From positions 82,501 through 135,349 of the forward strand of contig NZ_MQTZ01000028.1 in NCBI RefSeq assembly GCF_001939115.1: 52,849 nt of DNA. Direction: 5' to 3'. Shown here piece after piece: positions 37,966 through 45,403 of this stretch (position 1 is its first letter; the number at the start of each line of letters is the position of its first letter). The notes under the pieces were generated by a model, which saw only the letters and a program-made list of their open reading frames with translations, did not search any database and was not told the origin of the DNA. The DNA is from Leptolyngbya sp. 'hensonii' (lineage in GTDB: Bacteria > Cyanobacteriota > Cyanobacteriia > GCF-001939115). Made by a program: the position numbers and the translations under genes.

Positions 37966-39852
37966 ATGAGTGGCATTGTGGGTATCCTGAGCCTGAACGG
38001 GGCTCCGATCGCCCCCCCTCTGCTCCAGGCAATGGTTGAGGCTCTGGCCTATCGAGGGCCAGATGCCCAATCTTGTTGGAGTCAAAGTCGAATTGGGCTG
38101 GGGCATACCCTGTTGCGGACCACGCCTGAAGCGGCGGAGCAATATCCCCTCACCCTGGATGGTCAGGTGTGGATGGTGGCGGATGCGCGGATTGATGGCC
38201 GATCGGATCTGATCCGTCGGTTGCAAGCAGCGGGGCAACAGGTGCCTGCGGGGGTTCCGGATGGGGAGCTGATTCTGCGAGCCTATCAAGTTTGGCAACA
38301 GGATTGCCTATCCTACTTGCTGGGAGATTTTGCTTTTGCCATTTGGGATCAGCCTCGCCAGCGATTGTTTTGTGCCAGGGACCATTTTGGGGTGAAGCCC
38401 TTTTACTACGCCTGTAGCCAGGAGTGGTTGATTGTTAGTAATACGCTCAACTGCATTCGAGTACATCCGGCAGTGAGTTCGACTTTTTATGAACCGGCGA
38501 TCGCTGACTTCCTCCTCTCTGGCACCCTGCAGGACCCGGCCACCACCATCTTTGCGGACATTCGGCGGCTTCCAGCGGCCCATGGACTGACCTGGTCGGA
38601 GGGGCAGCTTACCGTACAGCCCTACTGGACGTTGCCACGGGAGGGTTACCTTCGCTATCGCCATCCCATGGATTACGTGGAGCAGTTTCGAGAATTGCTG
38701 GAGCAGGCGGTGAGCGATCGGCTTCGCACGGATCGGGTGGGCCTGTTGATGAGTGGGGGACTGGATTCCTCCTCGATCGCGGCGGTGGCCAAACAGATGC
38801 TTTCCCAGCAGTCTGCTGAGTTTGATCTGCGGGCCTATACGGCGGTTTACGATCAGCTGATTCCCGATCAGGAGCGCTACTATGCCAGTCTGGTGGCGGC
38901 GGCTCTCCAGATCCCAATTCAGTATCAGGTGGGAGAAGCCTATCCCCTCTTCCACCGCTGGGATCAGCCCGAACTTTTCCAGCCGGAACCCCTGCTCAGC
39001 CCGACCCTGGCCCTGACGATCGACCAGTATCGTCAGGTTGCAGCCCACAGCCGGGTGGCTCTGTCTGGGCATGGGGGGGATCCGGTCTTTTTCCCTTCCG
39101 GCACGTATTTTCTGGATCAGTTGCGGGCTGGCCAGATAGGCTCTTTAGTGACTGAAATTGGTCAGTATGTTACCTTGATGGGACGCTTTCCGCCCCTAGG
39201 GATTCGGACGCAACTGCGTCGCTGGCTGGGACCAGCAGGGGAGCCTGCTTTCCCCTATCCAGACTGGCTCCATCCTGACTTTGAAGCGCGGTTGCAACTC
39301 CGGGAGCGCTGGCGAAGTTTAGTCACGCCTGCTACTGGAGAGAAGTCCATTCGCGCTGATGCCTATCGGCTGTTGACAGAGGTGAGTTGGAGTTTTCTGT
39401 TTGAGAGTTTTGATCCTGATCGGACGGGTGTTCCTCTGGAGGTGCGTCATCCTTACTTCGATTTACGGTTGATGGAGTATCTATTGTCCATTCCACCGAT
39501 TCCCTGGTTTATTCACAAGGCGCTGCTGCGGATTGCCATGGGAGAGCTGTTGCCAGAGACCATCTGTAAGCGACCCAAAACCCATTTGGCGGGTGACCCG
39601 ATCGCCGTAATGCTGGAACGCTCCATAGGCCAGAACCTCCCCTCCCTGGAGTTGCCAGCGATTTTAGCGGAATATCTCGACCGAGATCGATTACCCCGTG
39701 TTACTGTAGGCGGAAAGAGTATAGGTCATTGGTGGGTGGATCTTCGTCCTTTAAGTCTCACCCAATGGATTGTCCAACAAAGATCTGTCCAACCAAGATC
39801 AGGGTATACAGGGAGAATTGGATCATTCAGTGATCAAATGTTAGAACATTGA
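37966..39852 (+). CDS. Asparagine-synthase-like lasso cyclase (C protein)
   Basis: The 628-residue protein has an N-terminal glutamine-amidotransferase-like domain and a C-terminal AsnB synthetase domain. True AsnB begins Met-Cys; here the protein begins MSGIVGIL, so the catalytic Cys2 is Ser and glutamine cannot be hydrolysed. The ATP pyrophosphatase loop SGGLDSSSIAA and the later SGHGGDPVF are intact. This combination is characteristic of lasso cyclases, which adenylate an Asp/Glu side chain of the precursor and join it to the new N-terminus. A lasso-type precursor follows 253 bp downstream. The last 25 residues are low complexity and overlap an AT-rich repeat. It could be another amide-forming AsnB relative, but the neighbours favour lasso. 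Confidence 0.88.
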   Translation: MSGIVGILSLNGAPIAPPLLQAMVEALAYRGPDAQSCWSQSRIGLGHTLLRTTPEAAEQYPLTLDGQVWMVADARIDGRSDLIRRLQAAGQQVPAGVPDGELILRAYQVWQQDCLSYLLGDFAFAIWDQPRQRLFCARDHFGVKPFYYACSQEWLIVSNTLNCIRVHPAVSSTFYEPAIADFLLSGTLQDPATTIFADIRRLPAAHGLTWSEGQLTVQPYWTLPREGYLRYRHPMDYVEQFRELLEQAVSDRLRTDRVGLLMSGGLDSSSIAAVAKQMLSQQSAEFDLRAYTAVYDQLIPDQERYYASLVAAALQIPIQYQVGEAYPLFHRWDQPELFQPEPLLSPTLALTIDQYRQVAAHSRVALSGHGGDPVFFPSGTYFLDQLRAGQIGSLVTEIGQYVTLMGRFPPLGIRTQLRRWLGPAGEPAFPYPDWLHPDFEARLQLRERWRSLVTPATGEKSIRADAYRLLTEVSWSFLFESFDPDRTGVPLEVRHPYFDLRLMEYLLSIPPIPWFIHKALLRIAMGELLPETICKRPKTHLAGDPIAVMLERSIGQNLPSLELPAILAEYLDRDRLPRVTVGGKSIGHWWVDLRPLSLTQWIVQQRSVQPRSGYTGRIGSFSDQMLEH

Positions 39853-40025
39853 GTGACAAAATATTAAAGGAGCCCGGATTAAATCATAAGTTATTAGACT
39901 GTAGGGCATTAACCTGATAGAACAGTAACTTTAAAGGAAGGATTAACTTTAATAAATCCTTGCAAGATTGAATCGCGGATTGTCAAAATCTGGATTATTA
40001 GAACATTAGATCACAGAATATTAAA
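39841..40025 (+). repeat. Degenerate 28-bp direct repeat pair upstream of RiPP precursor
   Basis: Copies at 39841-39868 (covering the cyclase stop) and 39998-40025 share about 23 of 28 positions, with the common core TTAGAACATT and AATATTAAA; they are 157 bp apart. The intervening DNA is AT-rich with further TTAGA/GTAG fragments. This could be a regulatory repeat or slippage debris. Confidence 0.6.
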
Positions 40026-40105
40026 CAATGGGGCGTTAGATTGATCGTAGGTCAATTCATTGCAAGACAGTAGATTGTAGATAACCGAGGAGACGTGCAG
40101 TGCTA

Positions 40106-40273
40106 ATGAAGGACATATCTCTCAAGCGGAACTATCAAAGCCCTAAATTATTGGTCTATGGTAGCATTCGTGAATTGACCCAAACCAGTTCGAAGTTTGG
40201 TGGATTGCAAGATACCTGCACTTCTAATCCATTTAAGAGTCAGGCGGGTGGTCCTCCGGCTTGTCCTCCTTAA
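40106..40273 (+). CDS. Lasso-type RiPP precursor peptide
   Basis: A 55-residue ORF. The leader has the lasso motif Y10..P13.L15...G19.....T25, the element bound by lasso recognition domains, and reads YQSPKLLVYGSIRELTQ. After the leader the only acidic residue is Asp36. Ring closure needs Asp/Glu at position 7-9, so the core must start at residue 28, 29 or 30; with Thr27 at the usual -2 site it starts at Ser29, giving an 8-residue ring (29-36) and a 19-residue tail ending in Pro55. Cys38 and Cys53 could form a disulfide. ATG 40106 has GAGGAGA 12 bp upstream; an in-frame GTG at 40100 has better spacing and may be the true start. Neighbours (cyclase, kinase, exporter) support the call. Mature structure is inferred. 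Confidence 0.87.
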   Translation: MKDISLKRNYQSPKLLVYGSIRELTQTSSKFGGLQDTCTSNPFKSQAGGPPACPP

Positions 40274-40309
40274 GATTGATGCGTATCTGGAGAATCAGAT
40301 AACGTTATT

Positions 40310-41248
40310 GTGGTGTTTTGTTATTCGGTCTATGGCCTGTACCTGCAATCCAATCAGCCTGTGCCCGGTCTGGAAGCAGTGCCAGGGGTTCCCAGGGTGG
40401 ATGTGCGGGTGGAGTTGGCACAAAACGCAACAATGGCGATCGAGGCTGTAGAGTTTGCATCCCCGATCAACCAGAATTCTTGGCGATTTAATTACCCCGA
40501 CGGCACAAAATTTATTGTGGATGCAGAAGGCACCGCTATCTGGGCCACCTGGATCAACCCGATGACGCTGGAGGATACCGCTACTTATCTTCTGGGTCCA
40601 ATTTTGGGTTTTCTGCTGCGGTTGCGGGGCGTGATCTGTTTACATGCCAGCGCGGTGGTTATGGGGCAGGGGGTGGCAGTGTTCGTCGGCCCCGCTGGAG
40701 CTGGTAAGTCAACCACGGCGGCTCTCTTTGCCCACCAGGGCGATCCAATTCTTTCCGATGATGTGGTGGCACTCCTGCCTCAGGAAGAGGCTTTTTGGGT
40801 GCAACCGGCCTATCCTTATTTGCGACTCTGGCCCTCTTCCGTGCAGTTGCTTTATGGGGCACCGGATGTGCTACCGCCTTTAACGCCTAACTGGGAGAAG
40901 TGTTATCTGGCCTTGACGCAGACGGACTATCGATTCCAGCAAGATCCTTTGCCCCTGCGTGTGATTTACCTCTTGAGGCCCAGACGGGATGACCTGATGG
41001 CCCCAGAGATTCAACCCGTTGCGGCTGCGGCTGCATTGGTGGATCTGATTGCCAATACCTATGGCAATAGCTTACTCGATAAGCCGATGCGAGCCATGGA
41101 ATTTCAGGGTCTGAGTCGCCTGGTGACCCAGATTCCGGTACGATGCCTGACGGCCCAGGCCGATCCACCTGACCTGTTTCAACTGTGTGATGCAGTCCGG
41201 GCTGATGTGGCTAGCCTGTCTGCTCCAGGATTTAATGTTGAAAGTTGA
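40310..41248 (+). CDS. HPr-kinase-like protein of RiPP cluster
   Basis: A 312-residue protein. LHASAVVM precedes the P-loop GPAGAGKSTTAAL, followed by ILSDDVVAL; this order is that of the HprK C-terminal domain. Small HprK-like kinases occur in paeninodin-type lasso clusters, where they phosphorylate the C-terminal Ser of the precursor. Here the precursor ends in Pro-Pro, so that role does not fit directly and another Ser/Thr or another target must be considered. The start is GTG 40310 (or GTG 40313), 36 bp after the precursor. The gene sits between the precursor and a methyltransferase. Confidence 0.85.
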   Translation: MVFCYSVYGLYLQSNQPVPGLEAVPGVPRVDVRVELAQNATMAIEAVEFASPINQNSWRFNYPDGTKFIVDAEGTAIWATWINPMTLEDTATYLLGPILGFLLRLRGVICLHASAVVMGQGVAVFVGPAGAGKSTTAALFAHQGDPILSDDVVALLPQEEAFWVQPAYPYLRLWPSSVQLLYGAPDVLPPLTPNWEKCYLALTQTDYRFQQDPLPLRVIYLLRPRRDDLMAPEIQPVAAAAALVDLIANTYGNSLLDKPMRAMEFQGLSRLVTQIPVRCLTAQADPPDLFQLCDAVRADVASLSAPGFNVES

Positions 41249-41260
41249 AATGTGAGCTGA

Positions 41261-42403
41261 ATGTATACCATCGCAGGTTACGGGGAAATGATCGCAGACG
41301 AGGGGCGTATGGGCCCTTACGTTCAGGCGTTGCGCCAAACAGTGAAACCGGGATCTGTGGTGCTGGATCTGGGGGCGGGCACCGGCATCTTTGCCTTTCT
41401 GGCCTGCCAAATGGGAGCCGAGCGGGTGTATGCGATCGAGCCAGGGGCCTGTATTCAGGTTGCCCGCCAGATGGCGCAAGCCAATGGCTATGCCGATCGG
41501 ATTGAGTTTATCCAGCAGCTCTCCACGGAGGTGACTCTGCCCCAGCCCGTGGATGTGATTATTTCCGACCTGCGGGGAATTCTGCCTCTATTTCAAACCC
41601 ACATTCCGGCCCTAGCCGATGCCCGTCATCGGTTTCTAGCTCCGGGTGGGGTGCTGATTCCGCAGCAGGACAGGCTCTGGGGTGCGATCGTCACCGCTCC
41701 TGAAGTCTATGACCCGCTGGTGCAGCCCTGGGAGAATCGCTACGGGCTGGACATGAACGCGGCCCGTCAGGTGATCACCCATGCCTGGTACAAGGCGAAC
41801 CTGAACGGGACGCATTGCCTGACGGAGCCCCAGCTTTGGGGAGAACTGGATTACCGGAACCTGGAACAGCCTGATCTGGCTGGCCCCTTAACCTGGACCC
41901 TGACCCGCTCTGGTACGGCCCATGGTCTTTGCCTCTGGTTTGAAACGACCCTGCTGGAAGGGATTGGCTTTTCCAATGCCCCGGATCAGCCGCCCCTGCT
42001 CTATGGTCAAGCTTTCTTTCCCTGGCCAACACCGGTGCAACTGGCGATCGGCGATCGGGTAGAGGTGACCCTGCGGGCGAACCTGGTCCGCAATGACTAC
42101 ATCTGGCGCTGGCAGACGCAGGTGCTGGCGCAGGAGACGGTAACCGCTCAGTTCAATCAGTCCACCTTCCAGAGCCATCCCCTGGCTCTGGCGGAATTGC
42201 ACCTGCAGGCCGACTCCCATCAGCCTGCCCTCAGCCTGAAGGGGCAGGTGATGCACCATATTCTGGGCTGGATGGATGGGGACACGGCCCTGGGAGAGAT
42301 CACCCAAAAGGCCCTGGTTGCCTTTCCAGATTATTTTGCCGCCTGGCAGGACGCCTTTGATCTTGTCGCCCAGGTCTCCCGTCTGTATAGTCGCCCAGCA
42401 TGA
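41261..42403 (+). CDS. PRMT-like SAM-dependent methyltransferase with C-terminal helical domain
   Basis: A 380-residue protein with the PRMT-type layout: an N-terminal helix, SAM motif VLDLGAGTGIFAFLACQMGA (34-53), VYAIEP (56-61), a Rossmann core and a C-terminal beta-barrel-like part. In true arginine methyltransferases two Glu form the double-E loop (SE.........E); here they are Asp103 and Gln112 (ISDLRGILPLFQ), so arginine methylation is doubtful. The last 60 residues (SLKGQVMHHILGWMDGDTAL and following) resemble a small winged-helix/PqqD-like domain, by eye only. It sits between the kinase-like gene and the exporter (ATGA overlap), suggesting that it modifies the precursor or a cluster product. 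Confidence 0.83.
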   Translation: MYTIAGYGEMIADEGRMGPYVQALRQTVKPGSVVLDLGAGTGIFAFLACQMGAERVYAIEPGACIQVARQMAQANGYADRIEFIQQLSTEVTLPQPVDVIISDLRGILPLFQTHIPALADARHRFLAPGGVLIPQQDRLWGAIVTAPEVYDPLVQPWENRYGLDMNAARQVITHAWYKANLNGTHCLTEPQLWGELDYRNLEQPDLAGPLTWTLTRSGTAHGLCLWFETTLLEGIGFSNAPDQPPLLYGQAFFPWPTPVQLAIGDRVEVTLRANLVRNDYIWRWQTQVLAQETVTAQFNQSTFQSHPLALAELHLQADSHQPALSLKGQVMHHILGWMDGDTALGEITQKALVAFPDYFAAWQDAFDLVAQVSRLYSRPA

Positions 42404-44220
42404 GCAATCTTCGTAGTTTCCTGGCCGATAAATTTCAGGCCGTCCTGGCTCAACTGCCCTATTTGCCTCGATCGTTTGCGCTGGTTTGGGCTGCCGCACC
42501 TGCCTGGACGGTTTGCTGGGCCGTGCTCCTGGTGATGCAGGGGCTGCTGCCCGTTGCCATTACCTACCTGAGCCGGATTCTGGTGAATAGCCTGGTGAGT
42601 ACGTTGCAAACCAGGCTGGGTTTGCAACAGACCCTGTTCCTCGTGGCCCTGATGGCCAGTTTAATGTTGCTGGCCGAACTGATGCGGGGGCTGGTTACCT
42701 GGGTGCGGACAGCCCAGGGAGAACTGGTGCGGGACCATATCAGCAATCTGGTGCATCAGCAGGCAGCCCGGGTGGATTTTGCCTTTTATGAATCGGCGGA
42801 GTATTACGATCGCCTCTACCGGGCGCAAAATGATGCCCGGCTGCGCCCCCTGACCCTGCTGGAGAATGGGGGCAGTCTGCTGCAGAATGCCATTACCCTG
42901 ATCGGGCTGGTGCTGGTGCTGTTGCCTTTTGGTCTCTGGCTGCCGATTGTTCTGCTGGTGAGTACTCTGCCTGCGTTTTATGTGGTGCTGCGTTATAGCG
43001 TTAAGCAGCATCGCTGGTGGGTGCGGTCTACCCCGGATGAGCGCCGGAGCTGGTATTACAACTGGCTGTTGACCGATCGATCTAATGCGGCTGAATTGCG
43101 GATTTTTGATCTGGGGGATCATTTCCAAACCACCTATCGGCAGGTTCGGGAAAAACTGCGGCTGGAGCGGTTGCAACTGGCCCGAAACCAGAGCCTGGCT
43201 GAGCTGGGATCTCGGGCTCTGGCCCTGTTGCTGATGGGGGTAACCCTGGCCTGGATGGTCTGGCGGGCGCTGCAGGGCAAAGCTACCCTTGGGGATCTGG
43301 CCCTGTTCTACCAGGCGTTCAGCCAGGGGCAGGAGGTGATGCGCTCCCTGTTACAGAATCTGGGGCAGCTCTACACCAACAGTCTTTTTCTCAGCAGTTT
43401 ATTTGAATTTCTCACCCTGGACCCCCAGGTGGCAGAGCCTGACCAGCCTCGTCCATTGCCCTTGCCCCTGCAGGAGGGGATTCGGTTTCGGGATGTCACT
43501 TTCTCCTATCCGGGGAGTGATCGGCTGACCCTGCAGAATTTTAACTTGTTGTTTCCCGCCAGGAAAATCATTGCTATCGTCGGCAACAATGGCGCTGGGA
43601 AGAGTACCCTGATTAAACTGATCTGTCGCCTTTACGACCCGCAAAAGGGGGCGATCGAGCTAGATGGAATCGATCTGCGGCAGTTTGCCCTCAAAGATTT
43701 GCGTCAAATCATTACAGTCTTATTCCAGGAACCGGTTGAGTACAGTACAACTGCGGCAGAAAACATTGCACTGAGTTCTCTCATGGCGGAACCGAACCGG
43801 TCTGATATTGTGTTGGCGGCAGAAGCAGCCGGAGCGGATGAGCCCATCGTCCGACTGCCAGAAGGATACGACACCCTGTTGGGCAAGTGGTTTGGCGGCG
43901 CTGATCTGAGCACGGGCGAATGGCAGCGGCTGGCTCTGGCCAGGGCCTTTCTGCGGCAGTCGCCGATCGTCATTCTGGACGAGCCGACCAGTGCGATGGA
44001 TTCCTGGGCTGAGGCGGACTGGCTGGATCGCTTTCGTGCGCTGGTTGCTGGCCGGATGGCGATCGTCATTACCCACCGTTTTACGACGGCCATGCGGGCG
44101 GACATGATTCATGTCATGGTGGCAGGCCAGGTGATTGAGTCGGGTCGCCATGAAGACTTGCTGGCTCTGGAGGGTCACTATGCCCAGTCCTGGAAAATGC
44201 AGATGCAGGAAATCAAATGA
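42400..44220 (+). CDS. ABC transporter with fused membrane and ATPase domains, probable RiPP exporter
   Basis: A 606-residue half-transporter: about six membrane segments (residues 25-320) and an ATPase domain with GNNGAGKST, an LSTGEWQRLALARAF signature and IVILDEPTSAMD. No N-terminal C39 peptidase domain is present, so it does not cleave a double-Gly leader. It corresponds to the D protein of lasso clusters, exporting the mature peptide and giving self-protection. It starts at ATG 42400 in the stop of the methyltransferase gene and overlaps the next gene by ATGA. Substrate assignment rests on context. Confidence 0.88.
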   Translation: MSNLRSFLADKFQAVLAQLPYLPRSFALVWAAAPAWTVCWAVLLVMQGLLPVAITYLSRILVNSLVSTLQTRLGLQQTLFLVALMASLMLLAELMRGLVTWVRTAQGELVRDHISNLVHQQAARVDFAFYESAEYYDRLYRAQNDARLRPLTLLENGGSLLQNAITLIGLVLVLLPFGLWLPIVLLVSTLPAFYVVLRYSVKQHRWWVRSTPDERRSWYYNWLLTDRSNAAELRIFDLGDHFQTTYRQVREKLRLERLQLARNQSLAELGSRALALLLMGVTLAWMVWRALQGKATLGDLALFYQAFSQGQEVMRSLLQNLGQLYTNSLFLSSLFEFLTLDPQVAEPDQPRPLPLPLQEGIRFRDVTFSYPGSDRLTLQNFNLLFPARKIIAIVGNNGAGKSTLIKLICRLYDPQKGAIELDGIDLRQFALKDLRQIITVLFQEPVEYSTTAAENIALSSLMAEPNRSDIVLAAEAAGADEPIVRLPEGYDTLLGKWFGGADLSTGEWQRLALARAFLRQSPIVILDEPTSAMDSWAEADWLDRFRALVAGRMAIVITHRFTTAMRADMIHVMVAGQVIESGRHEDLLALEGHYAQSWKMQMQEIK

Positions 44221-45398
44221 TGATGGACGTGTTACCGGCAGCAATTACCTCTGAGGATTCCACCCGGCAGTGGGTGATTCGTTGCCTGCAGGGACGATTG
44301 GCCCCGCAAACCCTGGCCGCCACCCGCTACCTGCTGGCCCAGTCCAATCTGGATTGGAATCGGTTTCTGCAACTGGCCCAGGGAGAAGCGGTGGCCCCCC
44401 TGCTGTTTCAAGCCCTGCGGGGGCAGGCGATCGTCCCTGCCTGGGTGGAGGCTCAATTGGAGGCAGCCTATTACCGGAATGCCTGCCGCAATGCTCTCCT
44501 GCTGCATGAACTGGCTGCTGTTTTGCAGGCCCTGGCTAGGGTGGGGATTGAGGTGATTGTGCTGAAAGGGGTAGCCCTGGCGGAGCTGGTGTATCGGGAT
44601 ATTGGGGTGCGACCCATGAGCGATCTGGACCTGTTGATCCGATCGACCGATGTGGGCCGCGCCCGACACATCCTGGCAGACCTGGGTTACACTCCCCTGG
44701 ACCTGGAGATGCAGGCCGGATATACAGAAGAATTCCGCAATGAGGCCACTTTTGGCAAGCAGGGGCTAACGGAGATTTGTATTGATCTCCACTGGCGGCT
44801 GTTTAGCCCACTCTATTACCAGCGACGGTTGACGGCTGATTGGTTCTGGCAGACCCGGTTGCCGATTCAGATTAATCAGGTGACGGCCTTTGCCTTTGGC
44901 CCAGAAGCCCAATTACTGCATCTGTGCGCCCACCTCTCCCTGCACCACCAGGGAGAGGGGTTACTCTGGCAGCACGATATTGCTGAAGTCCTGCTTTATT
45001 ACCGACAGCAAATTGATTGGACTGTGCTGTTGCAGCAGGCCCGGACTTTTGACCTGGTGCTTTCGCTGCAACAGGTGCTGCTATCGGTGACCCAGAACTG
45101 GGATCTGACCCTGCCACCGGAGGTCTGGCAGGGGTTGCAGGATCTCAGTCCCTCCCCCAGGGAGGTGAGTGTGCTGGGCTGGCTGCGGGCTCCTCATCTG
45201 AGAAGTAGCCTGCGCTGTTTCCTGGCCGACTTATCGGTTGCAGCGGGCTGGCGTGAACGATTGCACCTGATGTGGAATATGCTGTTTCCCACGCGGGCTT
45301 ATATGCAACGCCGCTATCAGATTACCCATCCGCTGCTGATTCCTCTCTACTATACCTATCGGGTGCTGCTGGGCCTGCGGCGAGAATCCAGAGAGTGA
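44217..45398 (+). CDS. Nucleotidyltransferase-fold protein of RiPP cluster (NTP_transf_5-like)
   Basis: The 393-residue protein contains IEVIVLKGVALAELVY and RPMSDLDLLIR, the motif pair of the uncharacterised nucleotidyltransferase family that recurs beside HprK-like kinases in lasso clusters. DLD supplies the metal-binding Asp residues. The C-terminal part is helical (ALLLHELAAVL and similar). Its reaction is unknown; nucleotidylation or glycosylation-linked tailoring of the peptide has been suggested for relatives, but this is not shown. It starts at ATG 44217 in the exporter stop. It is the last gene of the plus-strand cluster and ends 5 bp from the convergent gene. Confidence 0.83.
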   Translation: MMMDVLPAAITSEDSTRQWVIRCLQGRLAPQTLAATRYLLAQSNLDWNRFLQLAQGEAVAPLLFQALRGQAIVPAWVEAQLEAAYYRNACRNALLLHELAAVLQALARVGIEVIVLKGVALAELVYRDIGVRPMSDLDLLIRSTDVGRARHILADLGYTPLDLEMQAGYTEEFRNEATFGKQGLTEICIDLHWRLFSPLYYQRRLTADWFWQTRLPIQINQVTAFAFGPEAQLLHLCAHLSLHHQGEGLLWQHDIAEVLLYYRQQIDWTVLLQQARTFDLVLSLQQVLLSVTQNWDLTLPPEVWQGLQDLSPSPREVSVLGWLRAPHLRSSLRCFLADLSVAAGWRERLHLMWNMLFPTRAYMQRRYQITHPLLIPLYYTYRVLLGLRRESRE

Positions 45399-45403
45399 TG
45401 GCC

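Noticed and set aside
36728-38032. 434-codon open frame on the minus strand
   Set aside because: It is the antisense of the beta-helix passenger gene; its length comes from the skewed Asn/Gly/Thr composition and it has no recognisable domain.
37966-39852. True glutamine-dependent asparagine synthetase
   Set aside because: The catalytic Cys2 is Ser, and a lasso-type precursor lies directly downstream.
40106-40273. Double-glycine (C39-processed) bacteriocin precursor using Gly32-Gly33
   Set aside because: The exporter has no C39 peptidase domain and the leader matches the lasso motif instead.
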